Assembly: GCA_910575505.1 (NCBI GenBank)
Contig: CAJTFK010000023.1
Location: 1-64,000, forward strand
Origin: Oscillospiraceae bacterium
Lineage (GTDB): Bacteria > Bacillota > Clostridia > Oscillospirales > Oscillospiraceae
DNA length: 64,000 nt
Direction: 5' to 3'
The position numbers and the translations under genes were made by a program. Positions 55,585 to 63,244 of this stretch are shown here, piece after piece (position 1 is the stretch's first letter; every line of letters starts with the position of its first letter). The notes under the pieces are model-generated. The model was not told the origin of the DNA and ran no database searches. It saw nothing but the letters and a program-made list of their open reading frames with translations.

Positions 55585-56797
55585 GGTATTCCATATCCGC
55601 ACATTCAGCAGCCCCAACGGAGCCTGTCAGGAAGTGGAGCTGGATCTGCCAGCCACGGATTACGAACTTCTCGACGCGATGGAACAGCTCCGGCTGGAGG
55701 ACGGAAAGCACCCGTATCTGGAGTTCCATGCTGTCGAGGGATACGACTACTTGAACGAGCGCATTCAGGAGACAGACATCTTCCCGCTCAATGCCCTGGC
55801 CAAGCGGCTGGCAGAGCTGGACACGCGAGGTATGGCTGTCTTCGAGGGGCTGGTCTGCATGGATATTCAGAAAGGCGTGGAAACGATCCCCATTGGCAGC
55901 CTGATCGACTACGCCTACAGCGGGGAATGCTGCCATGTGGTGGAGGATGCCGTGACCGATGAGGAACTGGGCAGGTTCCTTGTGGAGAACGGGTTTATCC
56001 CGGAAACAGACGCCATTCCGGACGCCACGCTTGAGCTGCTGGACTACGCGCAGATTGGGAAGAATCATCGGGAGGCGGAGGGCAGTACATTTACCGGCTT
56101 CGGCTATGTGGAGCGGCACAGCGAACCGCGTCAGGTTTACAAAACCCTGGAGCTTACGCCGAAAAAGCCCGCGTACACCATCCTGGCTGAGACATATGAC
56201 GGAAACCGGGTGGAGTTCCCATACCCGGCCAACGCTCCCATGGGGACGGAGCCGGTGCGCTGTGTGGACTGCACCGCGCCGTCACTCATCGGTCTGACCA
56301 GTGGAATGGAAACTGTGGACCTGCTGGCCCGCAGACTGGCAGGGCTGGAGCCGAAGGCACTGACCGCTTACAAGGCCCTGCTGGAAGCCACAGATTGCAA
56401 GGACATCCTGAGCGCCGGGGCGCTCATGGACTCGCTGGACAACTATGTCTTCTCCCCCCAGTACAGCTCCCCCATCGAAGTGGCGAAGGGGGAGCTTTCT
56501 CTTATCCTCTGTGAGCCGGACGCGGCGACACTCGCCCCACACCTGAATCTATACCAGTACGGACAGGCGCTGATCGAAAAGTGCGGCGGCGTTCTGACTC
56601 CCTATGGCCTGATTGAGCCACGGGGTCCCCACATGAGCCCAGCGGAGCGGGTCATGTGGGGAGCGGAAGAGCAAGGGAGTGAACGGAGTTTTCGCCTTCA
56701 GGCGGAAACGGAGGTGAACGGACTTTGCGATGACGCTGGACAGCCTGTCCAGGGTATGGAAGAAAGCCCTCAGCAGGGCGGAATGGAGATGATGTGA
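55577..56797 (+). CDS. ArdA-like protein with an in-frame repeat copy near its C-terminus
   Basis: TTG 55577 ([10 protein letters not shown]) overlaps the previous stop, with GGGAGG upstream. The 406-residue protein has two ArdA-like modules ([18 protein letters not shown] with [32 protein letters not shown] with SLDNYVFSP). Repeat copy 3 lies near codon 352-388 ([16 protein letters not shown]). The residues after it ([18 protein letters not shown]) look like a normal tail. The next gene overlaps by 4 bases. Confidence 0.65.
   Translation: MDKVFHIRTFSSPNGACQEVELDLPATDYELLDAMEQLRLEDGKHPYLEFHAVEGYDYLNERIQETDIFPLNALAKRLAELDTRGMAVFEGLVCMDIQKGVETIPIGSLIDYAYSGECCHVVEDAVTDEELGRFLVENGFIPETDAIPDATLELLDYAQIGKNHREAEGSTFTGFGYVERHSEPRQVYKTLELTPKKPAYTILAETYDGNRVEFPYPANAPMGTEPVRCVDCTAPSLIGLTSGMETVDLLARRLAGLEPKALTAYKALLEATDCKDILSAGALMDSLDNYVFSPQYSSPIEVAKGELSLILCEPDAATLAPHLNLYQYGQALIEKCGGVLTPYGLIEPRGPHMSPAERVMWGAEEQGSERSFRLQAETEVNGLCDDAGQPVQGMEESPQQGGMEMM
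56627..56737 (+). repeat. Two-hairpin interspersed repeat, copy 3
   Basis: Hairpin 1: CCCCACATGA / TCATGTGGGG, loop GCCCAGCGGAGCGGG. Hairpin 2: GTTTTCGCC / GGCGGAAAC. Ends TTTGCGATGACG. Confidence 0.9.
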
Positions 56798-57801
56798 TGA
56801 TGGATGATTTCAAAGAATTCCTGGAACTGCCCGGTACGCCCCAGGAACAGGAGTGGTTGAAGGAGCAGCTGGAGACGTTAAGCGTCCGGGAGAGCTACGC
56901 CCTAGCCGCCGTCTCGATGGGGTATCCACCCGAAAAGGCGGCTGACGCCATCAAGAGTATTTTAAGCCTGCCCGACTGCACGCTCCATCCGGCTGGGAGC
57001 TATGAGGATTTGGGCAAGTACAGCCAGAAAGGAGCGGCCAGCCTGCCGGAGGACGTCCTGCCCTATGTGGATTTTGGTCACATCGGGCAGGAGTTTGAGG
57101 ATGAGCACCCCGGACTGTTCATCGGAGGCTATTATGTGGAATATCCGAAAAAGGCAGCAGAACCAGCTTACTCCGGAAAGAACGCGTTTTTGCCGGAGGA
57201 CAGCGATTGGAGCGTCAAGCTGAAGCTGGCCTCCCCTGCGGTCCCCGAGGGCGTGTGGCTCCGTCTGCCGGGATATGACGGCAAAATGGCGGAGGACGCG
57301 GACGAGGTCGTGCTGGCACTGGACGAGCTGCGGGTCAAGTCTCTGGAGGACTGCACTCTGCTGGAAGCCCGGTGTATTCTCCCCGAGGCCGGAGACCTTA
57401 CGAAGCAGTATTCCAGCATTACCGATCTGGTTCGGGATGGGGATAATCTCGGCTATGTTCTGGCTGAGCAGGGTCAGGGCAAAGCGCACTGGCTGGACAA
57501 GTTTGCCGCCGCTTTGGAGTATGAAGACTGCCGTACCCTGAAATTTGCCCTGGACATCGCGCAGAACCTCCACTGCTACGAGTGGGTACCCCGTGACGGT
57601 GTAAAGGAATTTGCCGCAAACAACTTGCGCACCTATCATGTACCGGAGGAGCTGATCCAGTCCGGCAATATCAATCTGGGGGACTACGGGAAGGATCTGC
57701 TGGATACCTCCGGTTATATGGAAGCCAGCGGGGAAACTGGCTATCTCATCCGCGAATACACAGCTCAGCAGCAGACACAGGGCGATATAACCATGCAGTG
57801 A
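56794..57801 (+). CDS. ArdA-like antirestriction-type protein
   Basis: The 335-residue acidic protein has ArdA-like modules: QLETLSVRESYALAAVS with SYEDLGKYSQKG and YVDFGHIGQEFEDEHPG, and a second with FAAALEYEDCRTLKFAL and INLGDYGKDLLDTSG. The YVDFG/GR-type motif is the best match to the ArdA C-terminus. It overlaps the gene before by 4 bases. With the others it makes a run of four related genes and one broken one, the result of repeated duplication. Confidence 0.7.
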   Translation: MMMDDFKEFLELPGTPQEQEWLKEQLETLSVRESYALAAVSMGYPPEKAADAIKSILSLPDCTLHPAGSYEDLGKYSQKGAASLPEDVLPYVDFGHIGQEFEDEHPGLFIGGYYVEYPKKAAEPAYSGKNAFLPEDSDWSVKLKLASPAVPEGVWLRLPGYDGKMAEDADEVVLALDELRVKSLEDCTLLEARCILPEAGDLTKQYSSITDLVRDGDNLGYVLAEQGQGKAHWLDKFAAALEYEDCRTLKFALDIAQNLHCYEWVPRDGVKEFAANNLRTYHVPEELIQSGNINLGDYGKDLLDTSGYMEASGETGYLIREYTAQQQTQGDITMQ

Positions 57802-57845
57802 CTGGACCGCCAGCGGAAAGGAGTGGTGTTCCATGGGCACAGCCC

Positions 57846-58100
57846 ATGCCAGACAATCAAGTCAATAACAATATCAGCATCAAGGGGCCGTTTTACCGAA
57901 AGGGACAAACGGCTCCTTCGTCGTCGCAAGCTCCATATCCCTCGCTTCCGGGCGAGGCCCGAAAGCTCGCTCATTCCGCTGCTTCTCCTCTCCCCACGGG
58001 ACCCGCTTCGCTGGGCTCCCGTTGGGCTCCCGTTGGGCTCCCGCTTGTGCCCATTTTCGGAAAAGCGGCCCCGGAAAGGAGGAATTATGGAGGATAAACA
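57846..58100 (+). CDS. Small protein largely made of an inverted repeat copy
   Basis: From ATG 57846 the frame encodes MPDNQVNNNISIKGPFYRKG, then copy 4 of the repeat in reverse orientation (SSSQAPYPSLPGEARKL, then LAHSAASPLPTGPASLGS), then PIFGKAAPERRNYGG. The host part is ~45 residues; the repeat nearly doubles it. Other starts (57798, 57832) are possible. The stop overlaps the next gene. It is not certain that it is translated; the insertion preserves the frame. Confidence 0.45.
57919..58024 (-). repeat. Two-hairpin interspersed repeat, copy 4 (inverted)
   Basis: On the minus strand: CCCAACGGGA / TCCCGTGGGG with one mismatch, loop GCCCAGCGAAGCGGG, hairpin 2 GCTTTCGGGC / GCCCGGAAGC, end GCTTGCGACGACG. 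At its outer end an 11-12 base unit (GGGCTCCCGTT) is repeated 2.5 times (58012-58044). Confidence 0.88.
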
Positions 58101-58413
58101 GCTGGCCGAATATCTGCGGCAGTACCATCTGGGCGAGGGCGGCGCCGCTACCAGCCGGGAACTGGAGCGGACCTTCTCCATCCGTGGCAAGGAACTGCGG
58201 GACGCGGTCAACCGGCTCCGGCGCAGGGGCATCCCCATCGCCAGCAGCTCCAACGGCTACTTTTATGCCGCCGCGGAGCAGGAGGTGCGCGCCACCATCG
58301 CCCACATGACCCACCGGATCAGCGGCATTGCCGCCGCCATCCGGGGCCTGAACCGGTCGCTGGAGAAGTTCGATACCGCCCAATTCCGTATCCCGGGAGG
58401 TGACAGCCCTTGA
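58087..58413 (+). CDS. Small winged-helix-like DNA-binding protein
   Basis: Start ATG 58087 (AAAGGAGGAATT upstream). The 108-residue protein has an N-terminal helix-turn-helix (ATSRELERTFSIRGKELRDAVNRLRRRG, about 21-48) with a short wing (IPIASSSNGYFYA), then a helix rich in Ala/Arg. It overlaps the methylase start by 4 bases, suggesting it controls or helps it. No homologue recognised by name. Confidence 0.7.
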   Translation: MEDKQLAEYLRQYHLGEGGAATSRELERTFSIRGKELRDAVNRLRRRGIPIASSSNGYFYAAAEQEVRATIAHMTHRISGIAAAIRGLNRSLEKFDTAQFRIPGGDSP

Positions 58414-59291
58414 ACAGCTTCATGAGCTGGGTGGGGGGCAAAAAGGCGCTGCGGGAGGAGATCGTGCGGCGGTTCCCGCTGTCCTATGAGCGATACATCG
58501 AGGTGTTCGGGGGCGGCGGCTGGGTGCTGTTCCACAAGCCCCCCGGCAGGGATTTTGAGGTCTACAACGACTTCAATAGCCTCCTCGCCAACCTGTACTG
58601 CCGCGTCCGGGACAGGCATGAGGAGCTGATCGACTCCCTGCGGTATGTCCTCAATTCCCGTGAGGACTTCGAACTGATCAAACAGACGCTGGCGAGGGAT
58701 AATGTGAATTTGCCCGAAGGGCAAAGAGAGGACGCTCTGGGGCGCAGCCCCGCCAGCGATGTGCAGAAAGCGTCCTGGTTCTATCAAATCATCCGCTACA
58801 GCTACGCCTCCGCTCTCACCAGCTACGGCAGCCAGCCCCACGATATGCGGGCCAACTTCCCCCTTATTGAGCAGGCCCACCGGCGTCTGAAGGATGTGGT
58901 GGTGGAAAACAAGGACTTTGAGAAGCTCATCCGGCAGTACGACCGTCCGGTGAGCCTCTTTTACTGTGATCCCCCCTACCACGCCACAGAGGGATACTAC
59001 CAGAACATCGGGGAGGACGGATTCACAGAGAAGGACCACATCCGCCTGCGGGACGCCCTTCTGTCCATTGAGGGGAAGTTCCTGCTCTCCTACAACGACG
59101 ACGCCTTTGTCCGGGAGCTGTACGATGCCCCCAGCATCCAGATCGAGGCGGTCACCCGGCTGAACAACATCAAGCAGCGGTACGACCCCAACTGCCAGTT
59201 TGCCGAGGTGTTCATCGCCAACTACGACATGACCGAGCGGCAGCGTGCCGCCACACAGCTGAACCTGTTTGATTTCGGGCAGGAAATTTAA
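58410..59291 (+). CDS. DNA adenine methylase, Dam/DpnM type
   Basis: The 293-residue enzyme uses TTG 58410 (GGGAGGTGAC upstream) and has the N-terminal SAM motif (FMSWVGGKKALREEI; VFGGGGWVLF) and the catalytic DPPY (YCDPPYHATEGYY, Asp about 187). It transfers a methyl to N6 of adenine, probably in GATC-like sites. In elements such methylases protect DNA or control transfer. A segment at about residues 96-113 (VNLPEGQREDALGR) is inserted relative to the usual pattern and is encoded by two small hairpins. No cognate restriction gene is nearby. Confidence 0.92.
   Translation: MNSFMSWVGGKKALREEIVRRFPLSYERYIEVFGGGGWVLFHKPPGRDFEVYNDFNSLLANLYCRVRDRHEELIDSLRYVLNSREDFELIKQTLARDNVNLPEGQREDALGRSPASDVQKASWFYQIIRYSYASALTSYGSQPHDMRANFPLIEQAHRRLKDVVVENKDFEKLIRQYDRPVSLFYCDPPYHATEGYYQNIGEDGFTEKDHIRLRDALLSIEGKFLLSYNDDAFVRELYDAPSIQIEAVTRLNNIKQRYDPNCQFAEVFIANYDMTERQRAATQLNLFDFGQEI
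58701..58765 (+). repeat. Short two-hairpin insert in the methylase gene
   Basis: TTTGCCC / GGGCAAA (3-base loop), then GAGAGGACG, then CTGGGGC / GCCCCGCCAG. Order hairpin-GAGAGGA-hairpin resembles a shortened form of the larger repeat, with different stems. The frame stays open. Confidence 0.45.
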
Positions 59292-59313
59292 TCAGAAAAC
59301 GGAGGAATATCAC

Positions 59314-59820
59314 ATGAAATTCATCAAAGAGATCACACCCAAGGGCCTCCTGCTTCCAGTGACCGCCGCACGGCTGGCCGGGTTCAACGCCGGCGACAAG
59401 GTGGAGTACCACACCCTGGATGGGGCCATGCTGGTGCTGAAAGGGCGGATGAGCGCGCCGGAGCTGCTGGCCGTTGTCCAACAGCTCACAAGCACGTCGG
59501 CCCAGCTGCTCCACTACCTGTCGGAGGTCTGCGGCCCCTGCGAGGACTGTGATAAGGACAGCTGCCCCTACAATGACTTCGAGGAGGAAATCGTTCAGGT
59601 GAACGAGTATCTGCGGGAGGCCGCCGGCATCCCCGATGGGGCCAGGCTGTGCGCGGAGGTGGACGAAGAGGCCCACACTATCACAGTCCTGGCGGCGGAA
59701 CACCGCTATGACCTGCGGGACCTTCCGGCGGATCTGCTGGAGACCTTCATGGTGGTGGGCGCCTGCCTGGGCAGGCTGGAGGAGCATCTGATCGCGGAGG
59801 ATACCGTCTATGGCGGCTGA
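59314..59820 (+). CDS. AbrB-like N-terminal domain with a Cys cluster
   Basis: The start is ATG 59314 (GGAGGAATATCAC upstream). The 168-residue protein begins like a swapped-hairpin AbrB regulator (FIKEITPKGLLLPVTAARLAGFNAGDKVEY), followed by a helix and a Cys cluster (CGPCEDCDKDSCPY, about 73-86) that could hold zinc or iron-sulfur, and a helical C-terminus. It probably binds DNA. It overlaps the DUF3849 gene by 11 bases. Confidence 0.6.
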   Translation: MKFIKEITPKGLLLPVTAARLAGFNAGDKVEYHTLDGAMLVLKGRMSAPELLAVVQQLTSTSAQLLHYLSEVCGPCEDCDKDSCPYNDFEEEIVQVNEYLREAAGIPDGARLCAEVDEEAHTITVLAAEHRYDLRDLPADLLETFMVVGACLGRLEEHLIAEDTVYGG

Positions 59821-60568
59821 TTTTCCCTATCTGTACCCCTACTCCCGCGCCGACGCCCGCCGTCTGAGGCAGACGCAGATGCACGAGGACAGCTTTCGGG
59901 TGAATGTGGACTGCGCCAGAGCCATCGAGCAGGCTGTCCGGGATCATTTCAACGCGGCGGACGAGTCGCTGGCCGAGGGCTGCGCCCAGTCTGTGCTGGA
60001 ACAGTTCGGCTTTAAGCGTGTAAACTTCGTTCTCGCCAACTCCCTGCAAGAGTTCCGCGAGTCGGCCTGCAAGCATCTGGTCAGCGATGAGACCTACCAG
60101 TGGGGCAGGAAAACCTTTGTTCCCCAGGACAGCAAATATAACCGCTGCTACGCAGTGGATACCGCCGCGGGACTGCTGGAGTCGTTCATCGGACAGGCCA
60201 GGGACGCATACCAGGCGCTGGGGCTGTTCGGCCTGGAACACTGCGCCGGTAACCCGCTGGAGCAGGACTACAAGGGCAAAGTGCTGGTGATGCGTCCCGA
60301 TACGCTCCGGGAGAGCTGCTGGGACCCCCGCAATATGCTCTGGCTGGCGGAAGGCGGCTTTGGCTGTTCTCCCCACGCCAGAGGTCAGGCGGTCTACGCC
60401 ACCTGCCTGGGCGACGGCGAAAAGACCCGCTGGAACCGCTCCGACTTCGCCGGCGTTCTGGATGAGCAGTACCTGCCGGACTGGGCGCGGGAGAAGCTGG
60501 AGGAGCTTCGCACTCCCCAGCAGGAACAGGACACTGGGCCCGCCATGGGCGGCATGACCATGGAGTAA
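59810..60568 (+). CDS. DUF3849 protein
   Basis: The 252-residue protein has the DUF3849 pattern: YPYSRADARRLRQTQMHEDSF, then DCARAIEQAVRDHFN at the start, and a helical middle with FGFKRVNFVLANSLQ. The family is typical of clostridial conjugative elements, function unknown. Two C-terminal segments (NPLEQDYKGKVLVM, NMLWLAEGGFGC) form a conserved end. It finishes AMGGMTME, holding the coupling ribosome site pattern. Confidence 0.8.
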   Translation: MAADFPYLYPYSRADARRLRQTQMHEDSFRVNVDCARAIEQAVRDHFNAADESLAEGCAQSVLEQFGFKRVNFVLANSLQEFRESACKHLVSDETYQWGRKTFVPQDSKYNRCYAVDTAAGLLESFIGQARDAYQALGLFGLEHCAGNPLEQDYKGKVLVMRPDTLRESCWDPRNMLWLAEGGFGCSPHARGQAVYATCLGDGEKTRWNRSDFAGVLDEQYLPDWAREKLEELRTPQQEQDTGPAMGGMTME

Positions 60569-60605
60569 TTCCATTTTACCAAAAATTTTTTAGGAGGAAC
60601 CGACA

Positions 60606-61076
60606 ATGAAACAGGCCCCTGACCCGACCCTCACATCTCAGCGGGAGACCCTCCCCATGCAGGTGGATGTGAAAATCCACTCCCTCCACGCCAGCGGTCC
60701 CGTCCTGGCGGACGCCTCCGTCAACCTGAACGGGTGCTTCGCTATCCGGGGCGTCAAGGTGGTGGAGGGCAGCAACGGCCCCTTCGTCTCCATGCCCAGC
60801 TACAAGGGCAGGGACGGCTACAAGGACATCTGCTTTCCCTGTACGAAAGAGTTCCACCAGCAGTTCCATCAGGCAGTGCTGGACGCCTATCAGCAGACTC
60901 TGGCTCAGATCCCACAGCGCCAGCAGGAAAACGGGGTCCCCGGCGAAACCCAGCGAAGCGGTTTCGCTGGGGAAAGGAGGAGCAGTGAAGTGAGCGAGTC
61001 CTGTCGCTTGCGGCAGGACGAGGGATACGGAGCGTGCGACGACGCGGCTCCACCCGCCCCGGAAATGAAAATGTAG
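60606..61076 (+). CDS. SpoVG-like protein with an in-frame repeat copy
   Basis: The 156-residue protein has a SpoVG domain at ~18-95 (VDVKIHSLHASGPVLADASV, GCFAIRGVKVVEG, PFVSMPSYKGRDGYKDICFP), a small RNA/DNA-binding fold linked to sporulation control. SpoVG copies are common in Firmicute conjugative elements. After residue ~111, copy 5 of the repeat makes the tail (GETQRSGFAGERRSS to GACDDA), then APPAPEMKM. The domain itself is untouched. Start ATG 60606 has AGGAGG upstream. Confidence 0.85.
   Translation: MKQAPDPTLTSQRETLPMQVDVKIHSLHASGPVLADASVNLNGCFAIRGVKVVEGSNGPFVSMPSYKGRDGYKDICFPCTKEFHQQFHQAVLDAYQQTLAQIPQRQQENGVPGETQRSGFAGERRSSEVSESCRLRQDEGYGACDDAAPPAPEMKM
60938..61046 (+). repeat. 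Two-hairpin interspersed repeat, copy 5
   Basis: Hairpin 1: CCCCGGCGAAACC / GGTTTCGCTGGGG, loop CAGCGAAGC. Hairpin 2: GTCCTGTC / GGCAGGAC. Same spacer (AAAGGAGGAGCAGTG) and end as copy 1. Confidence 0.9.
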
Positions 61077-61090
61077 AGGAGGAAACGACG

Positions 61091-62125
61091 ATGAAGAAAC
61101 TGACCGCAGTCTGCGCCCTGGCATTGGCGCTGACTATGGCCCTCGCTCCCGCCGCTTACGCGGCGGAGTGGACGGGGGTACCCCATGCGAGCCCAGCAAC
61201 GCGGGTCGCATGGGGAACAGAGGAGCAAGGGAGCGAGCATAGTTTTCGCCGTCAGGCGGAAACGGAGCAGAGCGGACTTTGCGACGATGTGGTCTGCTAC
61301 CCCAGCTCCGTCACCCAGAGTGAGGACGGAACTGAGATCCGCAAGTTCTACGATCTGTCCCCCGAGGACCATCCCACCGGCATCCCCCGCTCGGACTTCG
61401 AGCAGGACGGATACCACTACACCCTGGTGGATCTGCTCAAGCAGGAACTTCCGGAGCATGAGAGCCGCCAGCACACCGAGACGGTGACGCTGGACAGTAA
61501 AAACAAGGATATGGCCTCTGTGCTGGCCCTGCTGCCCCAGGAGAAGGCGTTCATCACCGACGACGGCCTTGCCGGGACGCTGACCCTGCGGCTGGATACG
61601 GTGCAGGTGGAGGTGGCCGGCTACGGCAGCTCCACCAAGCAGGTCTCCGCCACCCGGACCTATCCCAATCTGGCGGGACAGGACACCCAGTACATCCCCA
61701 AGACCATCCAGGACGGAGGGCGCACTCTGACCCTCCAGGACGTCAGCTGGCAGACGGACAACACGGGAAGTCTGGACGGCTACGCCCTGGGCGACCGCTA
61801 CACCGCCGTGGCCACCTACACCGGCAGCGCCACCAGCAGCTATGTCAAAGGCTATACCGTCACCGCCGACTACACTGGGACAGTCAGCAGAATCGCCCTG
61901 AACAAGACCCGGTATGTGGCAATTTTCGAGGGGACGCCCCTCCAGCCTGCGGAGCCTGTGGACGACGGTCTGGAGGCAACCGATCCGGCCCCCGCCGCCA
62001 GCTTCAACTGGCCGCTCCTGCTGGCGCCTCTGGGCCTCATCGCCGCGGCTGGCGGCGGCATCGGGATCGCCCTGTTCCTCAAACGGCGCAGTGAGCTGGC
62101 CGAGGGCGGCGATGAGGATGCGTAA
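61091..62125 (+). CDS. Membrane-anchored secreted protein with an in-frame repeat copy
   Basis: The 344-residue protein has a signal peptide (MKKLTAVCALALALTMALAP, cleavage at AYA-A about residue 24). Repeat copy 6 follows at once (about 31-68: SPATRVAWGTEEQGSE to GLCDDVV), then a ~210-residue outer domain and a C-terminal membrane helix (LLLAPLGLIAAAGGGIGIAL) with a basic stop-transfer tail. Start ATG 61091 has GAGGAGGAAACG upstream. No sorting motif is seen, although a sortase gene follows. Function unknown. Confidence 0.75.
   Translation: MKKLTAVCALALALTMALAPAAYAAEWTGVPHASPATRVAWGTEEQGSEHSFRRQAETEQSGLCDDVVCYPSSVTQSEDGTEIRKFYDLSPEDHPTGIPRSDFEQDGYHYTLVDLLKQELPEHESRQHTETVTLDSKNKDMASVLALLPQEKAFITDDGLAGTLTLRLDTVQVEVAGYGSSTKQVSATRTYPNLAGQDTQYIPKTIQDGGRTLTLQDVSWQTDNTGSLDGYALGDRYTAVATYTGSATSSYVKGYTVTADYTGTVSRIALNKTRYVAIFEGTPLQPAEPVDDGLEATDPAPAASFNWPLLLAPLGLIAAAGGGIGIALFLKRRSELAEGGDEDA
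61181..61291 (+). repeat. Two-hairpin interspersed repeat, copy 6
   Basis: Hairpin 1 has the same stem as copy 1 (CCCCATGCGA / TCGCATGGGG), loop GCCCAGCAACGCGGG. Hairpin 2: GTTTTCGCC / GGCGGAAAC. Lies just behind the signal peptide. Confidence 0.9.
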
Positions 62126-62142
62126 TTCCAAACCCGTAATCA

Positions 62143-62178
62143 GAAAGGACTGGTGAATGTGAAAGGACTGGTGAATGT
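62143..62178 (+). repeat. 18-bp tandem duplication at the sortase start
   Basis: GAAAGGACTGGTGAATGT occurs twice back to back. Each unit holds a possible ribosome site and a GTG, so it moves the effective start of the sortase gene. Being 18 bases it keeps the frame. Confidence 0.75.
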
Positions 62179-62179
62179 G

Positions 62180-63244
62180 ATGAAGAAGAAACTGACCACG
62201 CTCCTCCTGGCTCTGTGCATGACGGCCTCCATGATGGCGACCGCCTATGCCACGGAGCTTCTGGATTTCGTCAACGCAAGCTCCATATCCCTCGCTCTAC
62301 CGCATGCGGCAGAGCTCCCTCATTCCGCTGCGTTTCCTCTTCCCACAAAGTCTTACGACTTTGCGGGAACCCTGATCGACGAAGCTGGCAACCCGGAGTA
62401 CGGCAAGTCCATGTCCATATCGGGCTCCCACAGCAGCCCAGCGCAGCGGGTGCTGTGGGAAAAGGAAGAGCAAGGGAGTGAATGGAGTTTTTGCCGTCAG
62501 GCGAAAACGGAATGGAATGGACTTTGCGACGACGCGGTGCATACTCCTGGCGGCGGGGCCATGAAAAACGAGGACGTGAGCAAGAACGCCGCTCTCGCTC
62601 CCCCCGCCTTCGGCAGCTACAGTGCCGACACCCTGCACACCGGCACGCCCCTCACCCCCAACTTGGCCCCTGGCTATCAGCCCACCTCCGGAGCCATCAT
62701 CAACGGCAGCGCCGGTGTCATTCAGCCCCCCGCCATGGGCGGCAGTTTGGAAACGGATTCCGGCATCGGCTCCGTCTATGTCCCCGGCTTGTTCTCGGTG
62801 ACAGTGACCAACCCCGGCAGTGCTTCAGGCGGCTATACGGCGGTGACAGATGACCTCTACTACAGCAACGGTAGTCTGGGAACACTGAAGATCCCTGCCA
62901 TCGGCCTGAGCGTCAAGATTTACCAGGGTACGGACAGCGCCGCGCTGAAGAAGGGCGCGGGCCACTTCACCAACACCAGCATCTGGGACGGAAATGCCTG
63001 TTTCGCCGGCCACAACAGAGGTGTGAACAACCACTTCGGCCAGATCCACACCCTGGAGGCGGTGGATACCATCACCCTGACCACGGTGCTGGGGACCCGG
63101 ACCTATGCTGTGATCAGCGTGGAGAAGGTCAGTGTCAACGATTCCAGCGGCACCGCCCCCACCACGGATAACCGGGTGACACTCTATACCTGCGTTATGA
63201 ATCAGCCGGAGTACCGCTGGAAGGTCACGGCGGTGGAAGGATGA
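62180..63244 (+). CDS. Sortase with two repeat copies in its N-terminal part
   Basis: I start at ATG 62180 (MKKKLTTLLL); GTG 62153 is possible. The ~354-residue protein has a signal peptide/anchor, then copies 7 (inverted, SISLALPHAAELPHSAAFPL) and 8 (forward, SPAQRVLWEKEEQGSE) separated by ~20 host residues. The sortase fold fills the C-terminal half: catalytic His in CFAGHNRG, Cys in TLYTCV, Arg in YRWKV. It joins surface proteins to the wall or each other. The class is hard to set; B/D-like. The repeats lengthen only the linker, leaving the catalytic part intact. Confidence 0.85.
   Translation: MKKKLTTLLLALCMTASMMATAYATELLDFVNASSISLALPHAAELPHSAAFPLPTKSYDFAGTLIDEAGNPEYGKSMSISGSHSSPAQRVLWEKEEQGSEWSFCRQAKTEWNGLCDDAVHTPGGGAMKNEDVSKNAALAPPAFGSYSADTLHTGTPLTPNLAPGYQPTSGAIINGSAGVIQPPAMGGSLETDSGIGSVYVPGLFSVTVTNPGSASGGYTAVTDDLYYSNGSLGTLKIPAIGLSVKIYQGTDSAALKKGAGHFTNTSIWDGNACFAGHNRGVNNHFGQIHTLEAVDTITLTTVLGTRTYAVISVEKVSVNDSSGTAPTTDNRVTLYTCVMNQPEYRWKVTAVEG
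62270..62371 (-). repeat. Two-hairpin interspersed repeat, copy 7 (inverted, variant loop)
   Basis: On the minus strand the end (GCGAGGGATATGGAGCTTGCG) and spacer match copy 4; hairpin 2 is GCTCTGCCGC / GCGGTAGAGC. Hairpin 1 is TTCCC-x-CAAAGTC / GACTTTG-x-GGGAA with a 4-base loop in place of the conserved one. Confidence 0.85.
62426..62537 (+). repeat. Two-hairpin interspersed repeat, copy 8
   Basis: Hairpin 1: TCCCACAGCA / TGCTGTGGGA, loop GCCCAGCGCAGCGGG. Hairpin 2: GTTTTTGCC / GGCGAAAAC. Ends TTTGCGACGACGCGG. Confidence 0.9.
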
